DNA of 64,000 nucleotides from assembly GCF_000380105.1 (NCBI RefSeq), contig NZ_KB904471.1:1-64000 (forward strand). The letters are read 5' to 3'. The position numbers were made by a program, and so were the translations under genes. The notes under the pieces were generated by a model. The model was not told where the DNA came from, ran no database searches, and was given only the letters and a program-made list of their open reading frames with translations. Origin of the DNA: Streptococcus orisratti DSM 15617. Its GTDB lineage: Bacteria; Bacillota; Bacilli; Lactobacillales; Streptococcaceae. Below are positions 54,961 to 64,000 of the stretch, piece by piece (within the stretch, counting starts at the first letter, position 1; each line of letters begins with the position of its first letter).

Positions 54961-55380
54961 TTAAAAAGCATTTTTATTCTCCAACTCCTTCAAAGCCTGA
55001 TAAAAGTTTGGAAAATCTCGTTTTAGGAGGACAAAGTTGCCATCTCGGTTGAGAAAACTGTGTTCTGAGTGGCCTTGGCAGGCAAGAATCTGGTCTTGAT
55101 TTGTCATGGTGTAATCCAGCGCCAGCCTTGCCCCCTTAACACTAGCCACTTCGATGACAATCGTAATCTCATCTGCAAAAGTCGAGGTTGCCTTATAGCG
55201 ACAATCCACAGCTGTAACGGGGGAAATGATCCCCTTCGCCTCTATACAGTCATAAGGAAAACCAATATCCTTTAACAAAAAGGAGCGTGCTTCTTCCATC
55301 CAGCGCACATAATTGGAGTGGTGGGTAATCCCCATGCGATCCGTTTCATAGTATTGAACGCTATGTTTGTATGCTTTCAT
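54961..55380 (-). CDS. Acyl-CoA thioesterase, YbgC/FadM-like hot-dog fold
   Basis: The 139-residue protein has VQYYETDRMGITHHSNYVRWMEEARS, the 4-hydroxybenzoyl-CoA thioesterase signature with its catalytic-region Asp and the H-x-N-Y segment. The hot-dog helix and strands follow. It probably hydrolyses acyl-CoA or acyl-ACP thioesters. It starts 10 bp after mutS2 with AGGAG upstream, so the two are likely co-transcribed. Confidence 0.9.
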   Translation of the reverse strand: MKAYKHSVQYYETDRMGITHHSNYVRWMEEARSFLLKDIGFPYDCIEAKGIISPVTAVDCRYKATSTFADEITIVIEVASVKGARLALDYTMTNQDQILACQGHSEHSFLNRDGNFVLLKRDFPNFYQALKELENKNAF

Positions 55381-55389
55381 GAGATTCTC

Positions 55390-57726
55390 CTAACCAAGGT
55401 TAGCAATGGTACAGCCACTACCTCCGGCATTTTGCGGTGCGTAGGCAAAGGATTTGACGTGTTTGTTTCGGCGAAGATAGTTGGTGACACCTTCGCGAAT
55501 GACACCTGTTCCAATACCGTGAATGATGTCCACTTGTGCCATATTATTGAGCAGGGCTTGGTCAATAAATTCGTCTAGCTCTTGCATAGCTTCTTCGTAA
55601 CGTTTACCACGGAGATCCAAACGAGCTCGTGGTCCACCACCTGACTTGGTCTTCTTAATGACATTAACTTGCTTCTTCTTAGGTTTTTGAGTTTCTTCTT
55701 GTACCTTGACCAGACTAAATTCGTCCTCTTTCAGGGTCATCTTAATCAAACCAATCTGCGCTTCCCACTTACCATCCTTGAGTTGGCTGATGAGGGTCCC
55801 GTGTTGACCATAAGCAGCGACAATAATGTCATCCCCCACACGCGGCGCACGAAGCTTCTTAGCTTTTTTGAGTACCTTATTCTTAGACAGGTCAACCTGC
55901 GGAGCTAGTTTTTTGAGTTTACTTTTGGCTTCAATGATTTCATGTGGCTTGAGTTCAGCTTTATCATGCAGATGTTTGAGAATGTCATCACTCTCAGCAA
56001 GAGCCAAGTCAACAATTTCTTGGGCCTGAGCAATAGCTTTTTCCATTTCCTTGTCACGTTCATGCGAGAATTCATTATAAAGTTTTTTGACTGCACGGTT
56101 GAATTTAAGATTTTCCTGCTCTACTTCCTTGATATGCCCAAGTCGTTTACGGGTCTCCAAAGTCTGCTGCTCTAACTGTTCAATGATACGATTAACATCA
56201 CTGTCCGCATCAGTCATTTGCTCTGCTTCATTGACAATAACCTCTGCCAATCCCAAACGGCGAGCAATCTCAAAGGCGTTAGACCGACCTGGAACCCCCT
56301 GCATAAAATGATAAGTAGGGCTCAAAGTTTCAGTATCAAACTCCATGCTGGCATTTTCCACAAAGGCAGTCTCAATCCCGTAAGCTTTAAGCTCCGGATA
56401 GTGAGTCGTCGCCATAGTCTTGATTTGCATCAGTCGTAAGTGTTCTAGGATAGCCATAGCCAAGCTAGCACCCTCTTGCGGATCCGTACCGGCTCCCAAC
56501 TCGTCAAAAAGGACAAGACTATCGCTGTCTGCCACCTCTAAAATCTCCACAATGTGAGTCATGTGACTTGAAAAGGTTGATAAACTCTGCTCAATGGATT
56601 GCTCATCACCAATATCTGCAAAAATAGCATTAAATACAGCAACCTTGCTACCCTTATCTGCCAAAATAGGCATACCAGACTGGGCCATGAGTTGAGCCAA
56701 TCCCAGTGTTTTCAACATGATGGTCTTACCACCTGTATTTGGACCTGTAATGACAATGGCTGTCAAATCGTTCATGAAGTGTAGGTCATTAGGAACAGGG
56801 TTGGTCAGCAGCGGGTGACGAACATTGAGCAACTGAACCGTTTTGTTTGCTGAAAGGCTGGGCACCGTAGCCTGATTATCCTGCATGAAGAGATACTTAG
56901 CCCGTACAAAATCAAGGTGTCCCAGCAACCAAGCATTATTGCGAATGACATTGGTATGAGGACGGAGCATGTCTGACAATTCACGCAGGACACGCGCCAT
57001 TTCATGTCGTTCATCTGCACGAAGCTGCGTGATTTCTTCGTTGAGCTGAACAACTGCACGTGGTTCAATATAAACCGTACTACCAGACGCTGAAATGTCA
57101 TGGACAACCCCTGCTACACGGTTACGGTATGTATTTTTGACAGGTAGGACACTTCTACCATTACGACTGGCAATGAGATTTTCTGACAGGTAGTCTCCCT
57201 GTTTTTTGAGGACGTCTTGCAGGACCTGACGAACCTGGCTTTCACTGGCAGTAATTTGACGACGGATTTTCTCCAACTCTGGACTGGCAAAATTCTCAAT
57301 AAAACCACCATCATTAATGGCTTGCAAACTGCCTTGCAAGGTTGGAAAAGTCTCCAGTTTTTCAAATAAATCCTTGAGAGCTGTTAGCTGAACGTTTTCC
57401 AAGTCAGCATAAAAGCGCTGCATTTCCGCAGAGACTTGCAGGACTTTCTTAATATCAATCATTTCAGGAATATTGACATCCGTTTCTAATTCTAAGCGGC
57501 GCAAGGGCTCCGAAATATCACGCAGATTACCCATGCCAAAGGAATGGTGCTCAATGAAAAGCTGTTCCATATCCACCATTTCTGCAAATGCTCGACGAAT
57601 CCGCTCACTGTCAGTCATCGGTAGCAATTTGCTTAGTTCCTCCTGCCCTTGTTCAGTTTGGAGATAGGCTGCAAAAAGCTGTTTGACTTTATCAAATTCT
57701 AACTGTTCCAAAATCTTAGTATTCAT
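55390..57726 (-). CDS. mutS2: Endonuclease MutS2
   Basis: MutS2 suppresses recombination and acts on stalled ribosomes or branched DNA. The 778 residues include a core/lever region, Walker [15 protein letters not shown] (about 325-340), Walker [14 protein letters not shown], the [12 protein letters not shown] block, a long coiled coil (about 510-600) and a C-terminal Smr nuclease domain (about 705-778: [12 protein letters not shown] and [14 protein letters not shown]). The ATG at 57726 has no ribosome-binding site and follows extended -10 TGGTATAAT by seven bases, so the mRNA may be leaderless. Confidence 0.97.
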   Translation of the reverse strand: MNTKILEQLEFDKVKQLFAAYLQTEQGQEELSKLLPMTDSERIRRAFAEMVDMEQLFIEHHSFGMGNLRDISEPLRRLELETDVNIPEMIDIKKVLQVSAEMQRFYADLENVQLTALKDLFEKLETFPTLQGSLQAINDGGFIENFASPELEKIRRQITASESQVRQVLQDVLKKQGDYLSENLIASRNGRSVLPVKNTYRNRVAGVVHDISASGSTVYIEPRAVVQLNEEITQLRADERHEMARVLRELSDMLRPHTNVIRNNAWLLGHLDFVRAKYLFMQDNQATVPSLSANKTVQLLNVRHPLLTNPVPNDLHFMNDLTAIVITGPNTGGKTIMLKTLGLAQLMAQSGMPILADKGSKVAVFNAIFADIGDEQSIEQSLSTFSSHMTHIVEILEVADSDSLVLFDELGAGTDPQEGASLAMAILEHLRLMQIKTMATTHYPELKAYGIETAFVENASMEFDTETLSPTYHFMQGVPGRSNAFEIARRLGLAEVIVNEAEQMTDADSDVNRIIEQLEQQTLETRKRLGHIKEVEQENLKFNRAVKKLYNEFSHERDKEMEKAIAQAQEIVDLALAESDDILKHLHDKAELKPHEIIEAKSKLKKLAPQVDLSKNKVLKKAKKLRAPRVGDDIIVAAYGQHGTLISQLKDGKWEAQIGLIKMTLKEDEFSLVKVQEETQKPKKKQVNVIKKTKSGGGPRARLDLRGKRYEEAMQELDEFIDQALLNNMAQVDIIHGIGTGVIREGVTNYLRRNKHVKSFAYAPQNAGGSGCTIANLG

Positions 57727-57742
57727 AGGCTCTATTATACCA
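57727..57742 (-). promoter_or_regulatory. mutS2 extended -10 promoter predicting a leaderless mRNA
   Basis: On the minus strand TGG-TATAAT (hexamer 57734-57739) is followed by seven bases and the ATG. No Shine-Dalgarno sequence lies between. Confidence 0.6.
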
Positions 57743-58016
57743 AAATTTCAGAAATAATGACGGAAATGTCACACGAGAGCAACCTCTCTTTACTTTGAAG
57801 AGCAAAAGTTGACGCTGTAAAACTTTTGAGGGGATGTCACTTTTATCCAATTAAATTGGCTAACTCAAATTTTCAAATGCTTAAAAACCTTTTAGCCTGA
57901 GATAAAGCTCAAAAGATCAATGTTAGACAAAAAATAATTGAAATTTCTTTGTCTGTCAACGTAAGAAATGACTATAAAGCAATCTAAAATATCATAAACG
58001 CTAAACTCGCCAACTA

Positions 58017-58068
58017 CCGAAAACAAAAAAACAAGCTTGGAACAATTAAGTCCCAAGCTCATTTTCGG
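58017..58068 (-). terminator. Terminator-like long hairpin after cvpA
   Basis: CCGAAAA/TTTTCGG outer arms and AGCTTGG/CCAAGCT inner arms pair, with a T run inside on the minus strand. It lies about 120 bp past the cvpA stop. Confidence 0.6.
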
Positions 58069-58185
58069 AGATTATGAAAAATTTTGAAATCAGTTCGTAG
58101 AAAACTAATCTCATAAAAATTTAGGATTGAACATAGTATAGCACATGCATCAATAAAATGCAAAAATCTTGACTCATACAAGTCA

Positions 58186-58722
58186 TTATGCCACCCAAAG
58201 CTGGCTTAAAAGTCCCGAAATAATTGGAAAATGGTTAACCAAAAATTTTATGACACCACTAGAAGCCAAGGTATTTTGTACAAAAGGCATTGGAACTGTC
58301 GCAAGAACACTAAGGCCTAGTTCCAGAAAAAGACATGTCACCAAAATCGCTAAAAGACCACTTACAAGATTGGTCTTTCGACTTTCAAAACGATCAAGCG
58401 GCGCAAAATGAACAAAAATTCCTAAAAGACGAACCAATAGGTACGATAAAAAAAATAAGATACAAAAAGACACACCAGCGTAATAGACCGAACTGAGCTT
58501 AAAAACATTAATCGCTGTATAAAAAGACATGGTCACGCCTTCAGCCGGATTTGAGAAGGGTATCCAAAGAGAAATTTTTTCTGCCACTTTCTGATAATAG
58601 TTTGAAGCAATAATAAATGAAAACACTGCCCCAACACTATAAAAAACCTGTAAAATGATACCACGATTATAGCCAATGTAAAAACTCCAAGCTAAAATCA
58701 GCAAGATTAAGAATGATAACAT
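58186..58722 (-). CDS. cvpA: CvpA family membrane protein
   Basis: The 178-residue protein has four membrane segments. It begins MLSFLILLILAWSFYIGYNRGIILQ and has the CvpA-type YLLVRLLGIFVHFAPLDRFESRKTNLVSGLLAILV. CvpA is needed for colicin V production in E. coli, but its function in firmicutes is unclear. It starts two bases after the zapA stop and shares its transcript; zapA-cvpA-mutS2 is a common firmicute order. Confidence 0.9.
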   Translation of the reverse strand: MLSFLILLILAWSFYIGYNRGIILQVFYSVGAVFSFIIASNYYQKVAEKISLWIPFSNPAEGVTMSFYTAINVFKLSSVYYAGVSFCILFFLSYLLVRLLGIFVHFAPLDRFESRKTNLVSGLLAILVTCLFLELGLSVLATVPMPFVQNTLASSGVIKFLVNHFPIISGLLSQLWVA

Positions 58723-58724
58723 AC

Positions 58725-59033
58725 TTACTCCTCACCAGTGTCTGCCCGACTTGCTTTTTCCTGCAAATCACTAATAGCTGTTTGACGCAATTCTTGGACT
58801 TCTTTTTCAATTTTTTCAACTTCAAGTTCACGTGTCAGCTGAGTTGATAGAGAGTTGATAGTCATCAAGATGGCGATCGTTTCATTATCAGCTTGAGGGA
58901 GCCTTTCTTTGATTGCCTGATATTTTTCTAGAGCAACACGTTCAACCTCTTCCATAAAGAGATTATCTTTATCTGTTGTCAGCGTCAGCACTTTTTCACC
59001 AAATGTAAATTTATAGCGATTCTTATTTTTCAT
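58725..59033 (-). CDS. zapA: Cell division protein ZapA
   Basis: ZapA bundles FtsZ filaments at the division site. The 102-residue protein has an N-terminal globular part (YKFTFGEKVLTLTTDKDNLFMEEVERVALEKY) and a long C-terminal coiled coil (about 45-95), the ZapA layout. The ATG at 59033 with AGAGG nine bases upstream is preferred over an in-frame codon 66 bases earlier. It is divergent from rnhC. Confidence 0.85.
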   Translation of the reverse strand: MKNKNRYKFTFGEKVLTLTTDKDNLFMEEVERVALEKYQAIKERLPQADNETIAILMTINSLSTQLTRELEVEKIEKEVQELRQTAISDLQEKASRADTGEE

Positions 59034-59138
59034 ACTAGTTACCTCTTTTAGCATTATACCGTAAAATTTAGCTTTCGTAAAATGATGAAAGAAAAACATC
59101 TCTAAAAACAGTTAAGACGTCCGTATTTTTTAGTTTTG

Positions 59139-59153
59139 TGATAAAATAGTGAC
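59139..59153 (+). promoter_or_regulatory. rnhC extended -10 promoter predicting a leaderless mRNA
   Basis: TGA-TAAAAT (hexamer 59142-59147) is followed by six bases and the ATG at 59154, placing the expected start of transcription on the A of the ATG. No ribosome-binding site is present. Confidence 0.6.
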
Positions 59154-60059
59154 ATGACTGCAATTGTAATGACACTCGGTCAGGGACGAACGACCGACAT
59201 TCCTCAAGAACTATCCCGCTTTCAAGTAAATAGTAATAATCCTTATGTCAGTTTTGCCGCCAAAACACGAGAAGCTTCCGTCCTCATCTATACATCTGGC
59301 AAGGTCGTCTTTCAGGGGACTGGTGCCTCAGTTTTAGCTAGTCAATTTGGCTATCAGGATATTTTGGAAAATAGCAAAGCTAAAAGTCCAGCTGGGCAAA
59401 ATCTTGCCTTAATTGGGTCTGATGAGGTAGGGAACGGTTCTTACTTTGGTGGTCTTGCAGTCGTTGCTAGTTTTGTCACTCCAGATGAACATGCTTGGCT
59501 AAAAAAACTCGGTGTGGATGATTCCAAAACTCTCAATGATATCAAGATTCGACAACTAGCACCGGTCTTAGAAGAAAAAATTCCCCATAAAGCTCTGCTA
59601 TTATCCCCACAAAAATACAATCAAGTGGTCGGCAAGGGAAAGCGTCACAATGCTGTCTCAGTCAAGGTTGCTCTCCACAATCAGGCCATCTATCTGCTCT
59701 TACAAGAAGTTGCAAGACCTGACAAAATTGTGATTGATGCCTTTACTAGCCAGAAAAATTATGAAAAATATGTTAAGGCTGAAACCAATCACTTTGACAA
59801 TCCACTGACATTCGAAGAAAAGGCCGAAGGGAAATATCTAGCAGTTGCCGTTAGTTCTATCATTGCGCGTAATCTCTTCTTGGAAAACCTTGATAAACTA
59901 AGCCAAGAAACAGGTTTTATCTTACCAAGTGGCGCCGGAAACAAGTCCGATAAAGTTGCCAGTCAGATTTTAGCAGCCTATGGCATGTCTGGCTTGGAGC
60001 ATACTGCCAAGCTTCACTTTGCAAATACACAAAAGGCACAGGCCTTACTAAAAAAATAA
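59154..60059 (+). CDS. rnhC: Ribonuclease HIII
   Basis: RNase HIII degrades RNA in RNA-DNA hybrids. The 301-residue protein has the N-terminal TBP-like substrate-binding domain (about 1-80, with [16 protein letters not shown]) and the catalytic domain, with D90-E91 in [14 protein letters not shown], the DDSKTLND segment, and VIDAFTSQ. This N-terminal extension distinguishes HIII from HII. The ATG lacks a ribosome-binding site and may start a leaderless message. lepB follows 10 bases later. Confidence 0.96.
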   Translation: MTAIVMTLGQGRTTDIPQELSRFQVNSNNPYVSFAAKTREASVLIYTSGKVVFQGTGASVLASQFGYQDILENSKAKSPAGQNLALIGSDEVGNGSYFGGLAVVASFVTPDEHAWLKKLGVDDSKTLNDIKIRQLAPVLEEKIPHKALLLSPQKYNQVVGKGKRHNAVSVKVALHNQAIYLLLQEVARPDKIVIDAFTSQKNYEKYVKAETNHFDNPLTFEEKAEGKYLAVAVSSIIARNLFLENLDKLSQETGFILPSGAGNKSDKVASQILAAYGMSGLEHTAKLHFANTQKAQALLKK

Positions 60060-60069
60060 GGAAAGATTA

Positions 60070-60663
60070 ATGAAACATTTTATCAAAGAATGGGGACTTT
60101 TTATCCTCTTCATGCTAGCATTTGGCTTATCACGCTGGTTCATTTGGCAACCAGTCAAAGTTGATGGTCACTCTATGGATCCGACATTAGCAAATAGTGA
60201 ACGTTTAATCGTGATTCGCACAACCTCTATCGACCGTTTTGACATTGTTGTCGCTAGAGAGACTGAAGATGGTCAGACCAAAGACATTGTTAAACGTGTT
60301 ATAGGTATGCCTGGTGACACTATCTCTTACAAAAACGACATCCTCTATGTTAATGGCAAAAAAGTCAGTGAAACTTATCTAAAAACCTATCAAAAAGCTT
60401 TCAAAGACGATAAATTACAAAGCATCTATTCTTATAACAGCTTTTTCCAACAACGCGCACAGACTTCTACTGCTTTCACGACAGATGCTAGCGGAAATGC
60501 TGAATTTACAGTAACTGTCCCAGATGGAGAATATTATTTGCTCGGCGATGACCGTATTGTCTCCAAAGACAGTCGCGAGGTAGGTACTTTCAAAAGAACT
60601 GCCATTATTGGTGAAGTCAAATTCCGCTTCTGGCCTCTTTCAAGTTTTGGTAGCGTCGAATAA
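60070..60663 (+). CDS. lepB: Signal peptidase I
   Basis: The 197-residue type I signal peptidase has one N-terminal membrane helix (about 8-26) and an external catalytic domain. The nucleophile is S35 in VDGHSMDPTL, the general base K75 in DIVKRVIGMPGD, with GDDRIVSKDSR (box E) near the end. It removes signal peptides of Sec-exported proteins. GGAAAG precedes the ATG. It is co-transcribed with rnhC and followed by a terminator. Confidence 0.96.
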   Translation: MKHFIKEWGLFILFMLAFGLSRWFIWQPVKVDGHSMDPTLANSERLIVIRTTSIDRFDIVVARETEDGQTKDIVKRVIGMPGDTISYKNDILYVNGKKVSETYLKTYQKAFKDDKLQSIYSYNSFFQQRAQTSTAFTTDASGNAEFTVTVPDGEYYLLGDDRIVSKDSREVGTFKRTAIIGEVKFRFWPLSSFGSVE

Positions 60664-60670
60664 TCTAGAG

Positions 60671-60696
60671 GGCTGGGCTCAGACTCAGCCTTTTCT
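60671..60696 (+). terminator. Terminator of rnhC-lepB
   Basis: GGCTG..GG and CAGCC pair around CTCAGA-like loop and run into TTTTCTTT, 7 bases after the lepB stop. Confidence 0.65.
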
Positions 60697-60717
60697 TTGT
60701 AGAGTAGGAAAATCACT

Positions 60718-63165
60718 ATGGAAGTTTATTTTTCAGGAACTATTGACCGTATTATTTTTGAAAATGCCAGTAACTTTTTTAAAATTTTATTGCTAGAAAT
60801 TGAAGATACTGACTGTGAAGACTTTGATGATTTTGAAATTATCGTTACAGGAACCATTGCGGATGTCATGGAGGGTGAGAATTACACCTTTTGGGGTGAA
60901 TTGACCCAACACCCTAAATATGGTGAGCAACTCAAAATCAATCGTTATGAGCGCACCAAGCCCAGCTCATCTGGTTTGGTCAAATATTTTTCTAGCGAGC
61001 ATTTCAAAGGAATTGGTAATAAAACTGCTGAAAAGATTGTGGCACTTTACGGTGACAACACCATTGATAACATTTTGGAGGATCCTAGTAAGCTAGATAG
61101 CATTTCTGGGCTATCCAAAGTCAATAAAGAACGTTTCATTGCCAAACTTAAACTCAACTATGGTACTGAGCAAATTTTAGCCAAACTCGCTGAATATGGT
61201 TTAACCAATCGTATCGCTGTTGAGATTTTCAACGCTTATAAAGATGAGGCACTGACCATCATTCAAGAAAATCCCTATCAATTGGTTGAGGATATTCAGG
61301 GTGTAGGTTTCAAAATCGCTGACCAATTAGCAGAACAATTAGGCATTGAAGCCGACTCTCCTCAACGTTTTCGCGCTGCTCTCGTTCACAGTCTCCTAGA
61401 AACCTCGCTAGAACAGGGTGATACCTATGTAGAAGCTAGAAAATTACTCGAAAATGCTATTGTCTTGCTTGAAGAAGCACGACAAATTGAACTAGATCCC
61501 GCTACTGTAGCGCAAGAATTAAGTAATCTCATCGCCGAAGATAAGGTACAAAATATTGATACAAAGATTTTTGACAACAGTCTTTTTCACGCAGAAGCGG
61601 GTATCAAAAAACACCTGACACGCATCTTGGATACACCGCTGAATACTGATTTTTCAACTGAACAACTCGCTGAAGAAATCACTGAAATTGAAAATAATCT
61701 CGGTATCAGCTATGATGACGTTCAAAAATCCGCCATCCAGCAGGCTCTTCAAAGTAAAGTTTTTATTCTGACTGGCGGACCAGGGACAGGGAAGACTATG
61801 GTTATCAATGGTCTTATCGCAGCCTATGCTAGTCTTAATCGACTTGATCTCAACAAGGGAGACCTCCCTATCGTTTTAGCAGCACCGACAGGTCGTGCTG
61901 CCCGCCGCATGAGCGAATTAACTCACCTCCCAGCAGCAACTATTCACCGCCATCTAGGTCTCAATGGTGACAATGACTACCAAGCCATGGACGATTATCT
62001 AGACTGTGACCTGATTATCGTTGATGAATTTTCTATGGTTGATACTTGGCTAGCCAACCAACTCTTTAGTTCCATTTCATCTAACACTCAAGTCATCATA
62101 GTGGGTGATAGCGATCAGCTGCCTTCCGTTGGTCCAGGACAAGTCTTAGCAGATTTACTAAAAATAGCTGAGCTGCCTCAAGTAGCGCTTACCAAAATTT
62201 TCCGACAATCGAAAGACTCTACCATTGTCACCTTGGCCGCGCAGATGAGACAGGGACAACTACCTCATGATTTTACCCAGAAAAAAGCTGATCGTTCCTA
62301 TTTTGAAGCCCAAGCTCAACATATCCCGACTATGGTTCAAAAGATTGTCAGTTCTGCCATCAAAAGCGGTATCTCCCCACAAGAAATCCAAATCTTGGCA
62401 CCTATGTATCGTGGGCAGGCTGGTATCAACAATCTCAATGTCCTCATGCAAGAACTCCTCAATCCTCTAACTGATGGCATAGAATTTCTCTTTAATGACA
62501 TTAAATTCCGAAAAGGCGATAAAGTTTTACACCTTGTCAATGATGCCGAAGCTAATGTGTTCAATGGTGATATTGGCTACATTACCGACCTTATTCCAGC
62601 CAAATATACTGAGTCCAAACAAGATGAAATCTTCATAAACTTTGATGGAACTGAAGTCATCTACCCGCGTAATGATTGGATCAAAATTACACTTGCCTAC
62701 GCTATGTCTATCCATAAATCACAGGGAAGTGAGTTTCAAGTTGTCATTTTACCCATCACACGTCAGAGTGGTCGTATGTTACAACGCAACCTCATTTACA
62801 CTGCTATCACACGCTCAAAGAGTAAGCTGGTTATGCTGGGAGAAATCTCAGCCTTCGACTACGCCATTAAAAATGAAGGTGCCAAGCGAAATACCTATCT
62901 TGTAGAACGTTTTAGTCCTGACCTCATACCTCTACTGCCAGCTTCCGATTCTTTGAGACTACAAAGACAAACCTCAGACAAGACTGACCCACCCAAAGCA
63001 AACAAAGATGTCAGTTGCCAGTCAGACAACCAGTTAAGCCTAAACTTAGATGATGTTAATCTAGAAAATGAAACAATTGAACACCGCCTTACTGAGGAAA
63101 ATCTTCACTTCATTGATCCTATGATTGGTTTAACGCAAACTGATATCAAGCATTTTTTTAAATGA
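60718..63165 (+). CDS. recD2: ATP-dependent RecD2 DNA helicase
   Basis: This 815-residue SF1B helicase unwinds DNA 5'-3'; without RecBC it acts in repair and fork maintenance. An N-terminal OB/HhH part (YFSSEHFKGIGNKTAEKIV and IQENPYQLVEDIQGVGFKIAD, about 95-205) precedes Walker A LTGGPGTGKTMV (about 353-360), Walker B IIVDEFSMVD, GDSDQLPSVGPGQVL, KIFRQ and AYAMSIHKSQGSEF. The C-terminal 60 residues are low-complexity. AGGAAAA precedes the ATG. Confidence 0.96.
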   Translation: MEVYFSGTIDRIIFENASNFFKILLLEIEDTDCEDFDDFEIIVTGTIADVMEGENYTFWGELTQHPKYGEQLKINRYERTKPSSSGLVKYFSSEHFKGIGNKTAEKIVALYGDNTIDNILEDPSKLDSISGLSKVNKERFIAKLKLNYGTEQILAKLAEYGLTNRIAVEIFNAYKDEALTIIQENPYQLVEDIQGVGFKIADQLAEQLGIEADSPQRFRAALVHSLLETSLEQGDTYVEARKLLENAIVLLEEARQIELDPATVAQELSNLIAEDKVQNIDTKIFDNSLFHAEAGIKKHLTRILDTPLNTDFSTEQLAEEITEIENNLGISYDDVQKSAIQQALQSKVFILTGGPGTGKTMVINGLIAAYASLNRLDLNKGDLPIVLAAPTGRAARRMSELTHLPAATIHRHLGLNGDNDYQAMDDYLDCDLIIVDEFSMVDTWLANQLFSSISSNTQVIIVGDSDQLPSVGPGQVLADLLKIAELPQVALTKIFRQSKDSTIVTLAAQMRQGQLPHDFTQKKADRSYFEAQAQHIPTMVQKIVSSAIKSGISPQEIQILAPMYRGQAGINNLNVLMQELLNPLTDGIEFLFNDIKFRKGDKVLHLVNDAEANVFNGDIGYITDLIPAKYTESKQDEIFINFDGTEVIYPRNDWIKITLAYAMSIHKSQGSEFQVVILPITRQSGRMLQRNLIYTAITRSKSKLVMLGEISAFDYAIKNEGAKRNTYLVERFSPDLIPLLPASDSLRLQRQTSDKTDPPKANKDVSCQSDNQLSLNLDDVNLENETIEHRLTEENLHFIDPMIGLTQTDIKHFFK

Positions 63166-63196
63166 TTTTTCTGTCCACTTATTGAAAAAATCATTT
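63160..63196 (+). terminator. AT-rich hairpin overlapping the recD2 stop
   Basis: AAATGATTTTT and AAAAATCATTT form an 11-bp stem around about 15 nt. The following T run is poor, so termination strength is doubtful. Confidence 0.45.
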
Positions 63197-63273
63197 AAAC
63201 ATATTTACATTTTCAGTTTTTGTGCTAAAATAATTGTATATTAAATCTAATACAATTATTTTGGAGGTCTTCT

Positions 63274-63747
63274 ATGATTTCTTATGAAAAAGTTAAACAA
63301 TCTTTTCGTAGCTTTACCATTTTGAGTATTGTTATCAATGCTATCGTTACGGTTATTTATCTATTGGGTATTGCTGGTATTTTATTACTTATGGCAAATC
63401 TAAACAATCCTAAGTTCACAGCCGCCTATACAGATAATCAATTGGCTACTCTAAAACTTTCAATCACACCCTTTGCTATTTTCATGTCTGTTTTATCACT
63501 TGCTATTGCTATCTCAATTATTGTTTTCAGTGCCCTAAACTTGTCCAAATTAAAGAAAAATGCAGAGCTTAGCTATGTTCCACATTTCTTAGGTATCGGC
63601 GTATCGGTTCTTAGCATTTTATTTAGTTTTACAGATCAAATTAGCATTTTAACCTTGGTTATCCAAGCTGCTCTTATCGCTATGTATTACTATACCTATT
63701 CCCGCGCAAAATTGCTTAATCAGCAACTTGAAGAGGAAGAAGATTAA
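63274..63747 (+). CDS. Four-helix membrane protein, uncharacterised
   Basis: The 157-residue protein has four hydrophobic segments (about 17-41, 65-90, 103-119, 124-143) and an acidic C-terminus (QQLEEEED). I do not recognise a family beyond a general streptococcal membrane protein. TTGGAGG precedes the ATG by eight bases. A short own promoter region with TAAAATAATTG lies upstream, and a strong bidirectional terminator lies downstream. Confidence 0.75.
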   Translation: MISYEKVKQSFRSFTILSIVINAIVTVIYLLGIAGILLLMANLNNPKFTAAYTDNQLATLKLSITPFAIFMSVLSLAIAISIIVFSALNLSKLKKNAELSYVPHFLGIGVSVLSILFSFTDQISILTLVIQAALIAMYYYTYSRAKLLNQQLEEEED

Positions 63748-63752
63748 TATCT

Positions 63753-63810
63753 AAAAACACGAACTGATCTCAATCGGTATTCCACCGATAGAGATTAGCA
63801 CGTGTTTTTT
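63753..63810. terminator. Bidirectional terminator between membrane gene and dinB
   Basis: AAAAACACG with CGTGTTTTT and inner CTC-ATCGGT with ACCGAT-GAG pairing make a long hairpin with T runs on both strands. It includes the end of dinB's stop codon. Confidence 0.88.
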
Positions 63811-64000
63811 ATACTTCTAGTAAAATATCTTGCTTCCCATTTTCCAGTCCAGTGACCGTCACACCAAGCAAGCGGACACCGGCTGAACTCTCTTCAAGAC
63901 TATCATAAATCGTCTTAGCAGTTTGATTGATTTTATCAAAATTATCTGTCACATCATCTAAAGTCACACGCTTGGTCAAGGTTGAAAAATCAGCATAGCG
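63809..64000 (-). CDS. dinB: DNA polymerase IV, C-terminal fragment (runs off window)
   Basis: The last 63 residues read [16 protein letters not shown], then an acidic helix and [17 protein letters not shown] to LLEV-stop. This is the little-finger domain end of Y-family polymerase DinB (KRVTL and VRLLGV motifs), used in translesion synthesis. The start and catalytic palm are outside the window. Confidence 0.85.
   Translation of the reverse strand, partial: RYADFSTLTKRVTLDDVTDNFDKINQTAKTIYDSLEESSAGVRLLGVTVTGLENGKQDILLEV

Larger units (their letters stand above)
57727..58185. other. Intergenic region between cvpA and mutS2
   Basis: It contains the mutS2 promoter, a long hairpin at 58017-58068 and AT-rich sequence without a reading frame or recognisable RNA. 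Confidence 0.5.

Overview
The window reads as ordinary low-GC Streptococcus chromosome. Gene content (tandem MurM/MurN-type ligases beside tpiA and tuf, acpS-alr-recG, tandem DAHP synthases beside secA, the scr sucrose locus, mutS2-cvpA-zapA-rnhC-lepB-recD2) and intergenic repeats of streptococcal type support this. The combination of loci fits the bovis/equinus group best, but that species-level guess is an inference. No rRNA, tRNA, prophage, intact IS or CRISPR was seen.

Layout. 1-6.5 kb: a DUF1934 protein, an HD-domain phosphohydrolase, a GNAT enzyme, and an overlapping HAD phosphatase-murM-murN run. 6.5-12 kb (minus strand): ftsW, then an ECF sigma/anti-sigma pair, then tuf and tpiA. 12-18 kb: UspA, a HAD/PRA-PH fusion, type I asparaginase, an aldo/keto reductase and a small DUF6483-like protein, with repeats and decayed sequence between. 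18-29.5 kb (minus): manA, secA, two DAHP synthases, acpS, alr, a secreted glucosaminidase/CHAP protein and recG. 29.5-35.5 kb: a beta-glucoside cassette (GntR, EIIC, 6-phospho-beta-glucosidase, cupin, EIIA, EIIB, ROK kinase) lying between manA and the sucrose locus. 35.6-41.2 kb: scrK, scrA, scrB, scrR. 41.8-50 kb: an orphan HHxxxDG acyltransferase, nusB-asp23-efp, comEB, pepP, a wrecked methyltransferase, LtrA and a second GNAT. 50.8-54.7 kb: an accessory Hsp70, a membrane J-like protein and a small membrane protein. 55-64 kb: thioesterase, mutS2, cvpA, zapA, rnhC, lepB, recD2, a membrane protein and the 3' end of dinB.

Functional themes. Cell envelope (MurM/N, FtsW, Alr, CHAP hydrolase, ZapA), protein export (SecA, LepB), DNA maintenance (RecG, MutS2, RNase HIII, RecD2, DinB) and sugar import under CcpA/LacI/GntR-type control dominate. 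cre-like sites precede usp, the DUF6483 gene and scrA/scrB.

Most notable points: (1) an ECF sigma/anti-sigma operon with a sequence-visible candidate autoregulatory promoter between ftsW and tuf; (2) four genes (HD protein, recG, mutS2, rnhC) whose start codon lies 6-7 nt after an extended -10 box with no Shine-Dalgarno sequence, predicting leaderless mRNAs; (3) an accessory Hsp70/J-like/membrane-protein operon; (4) a three-copy inverted-repeat element family, one copy itself interrupted by a second element.
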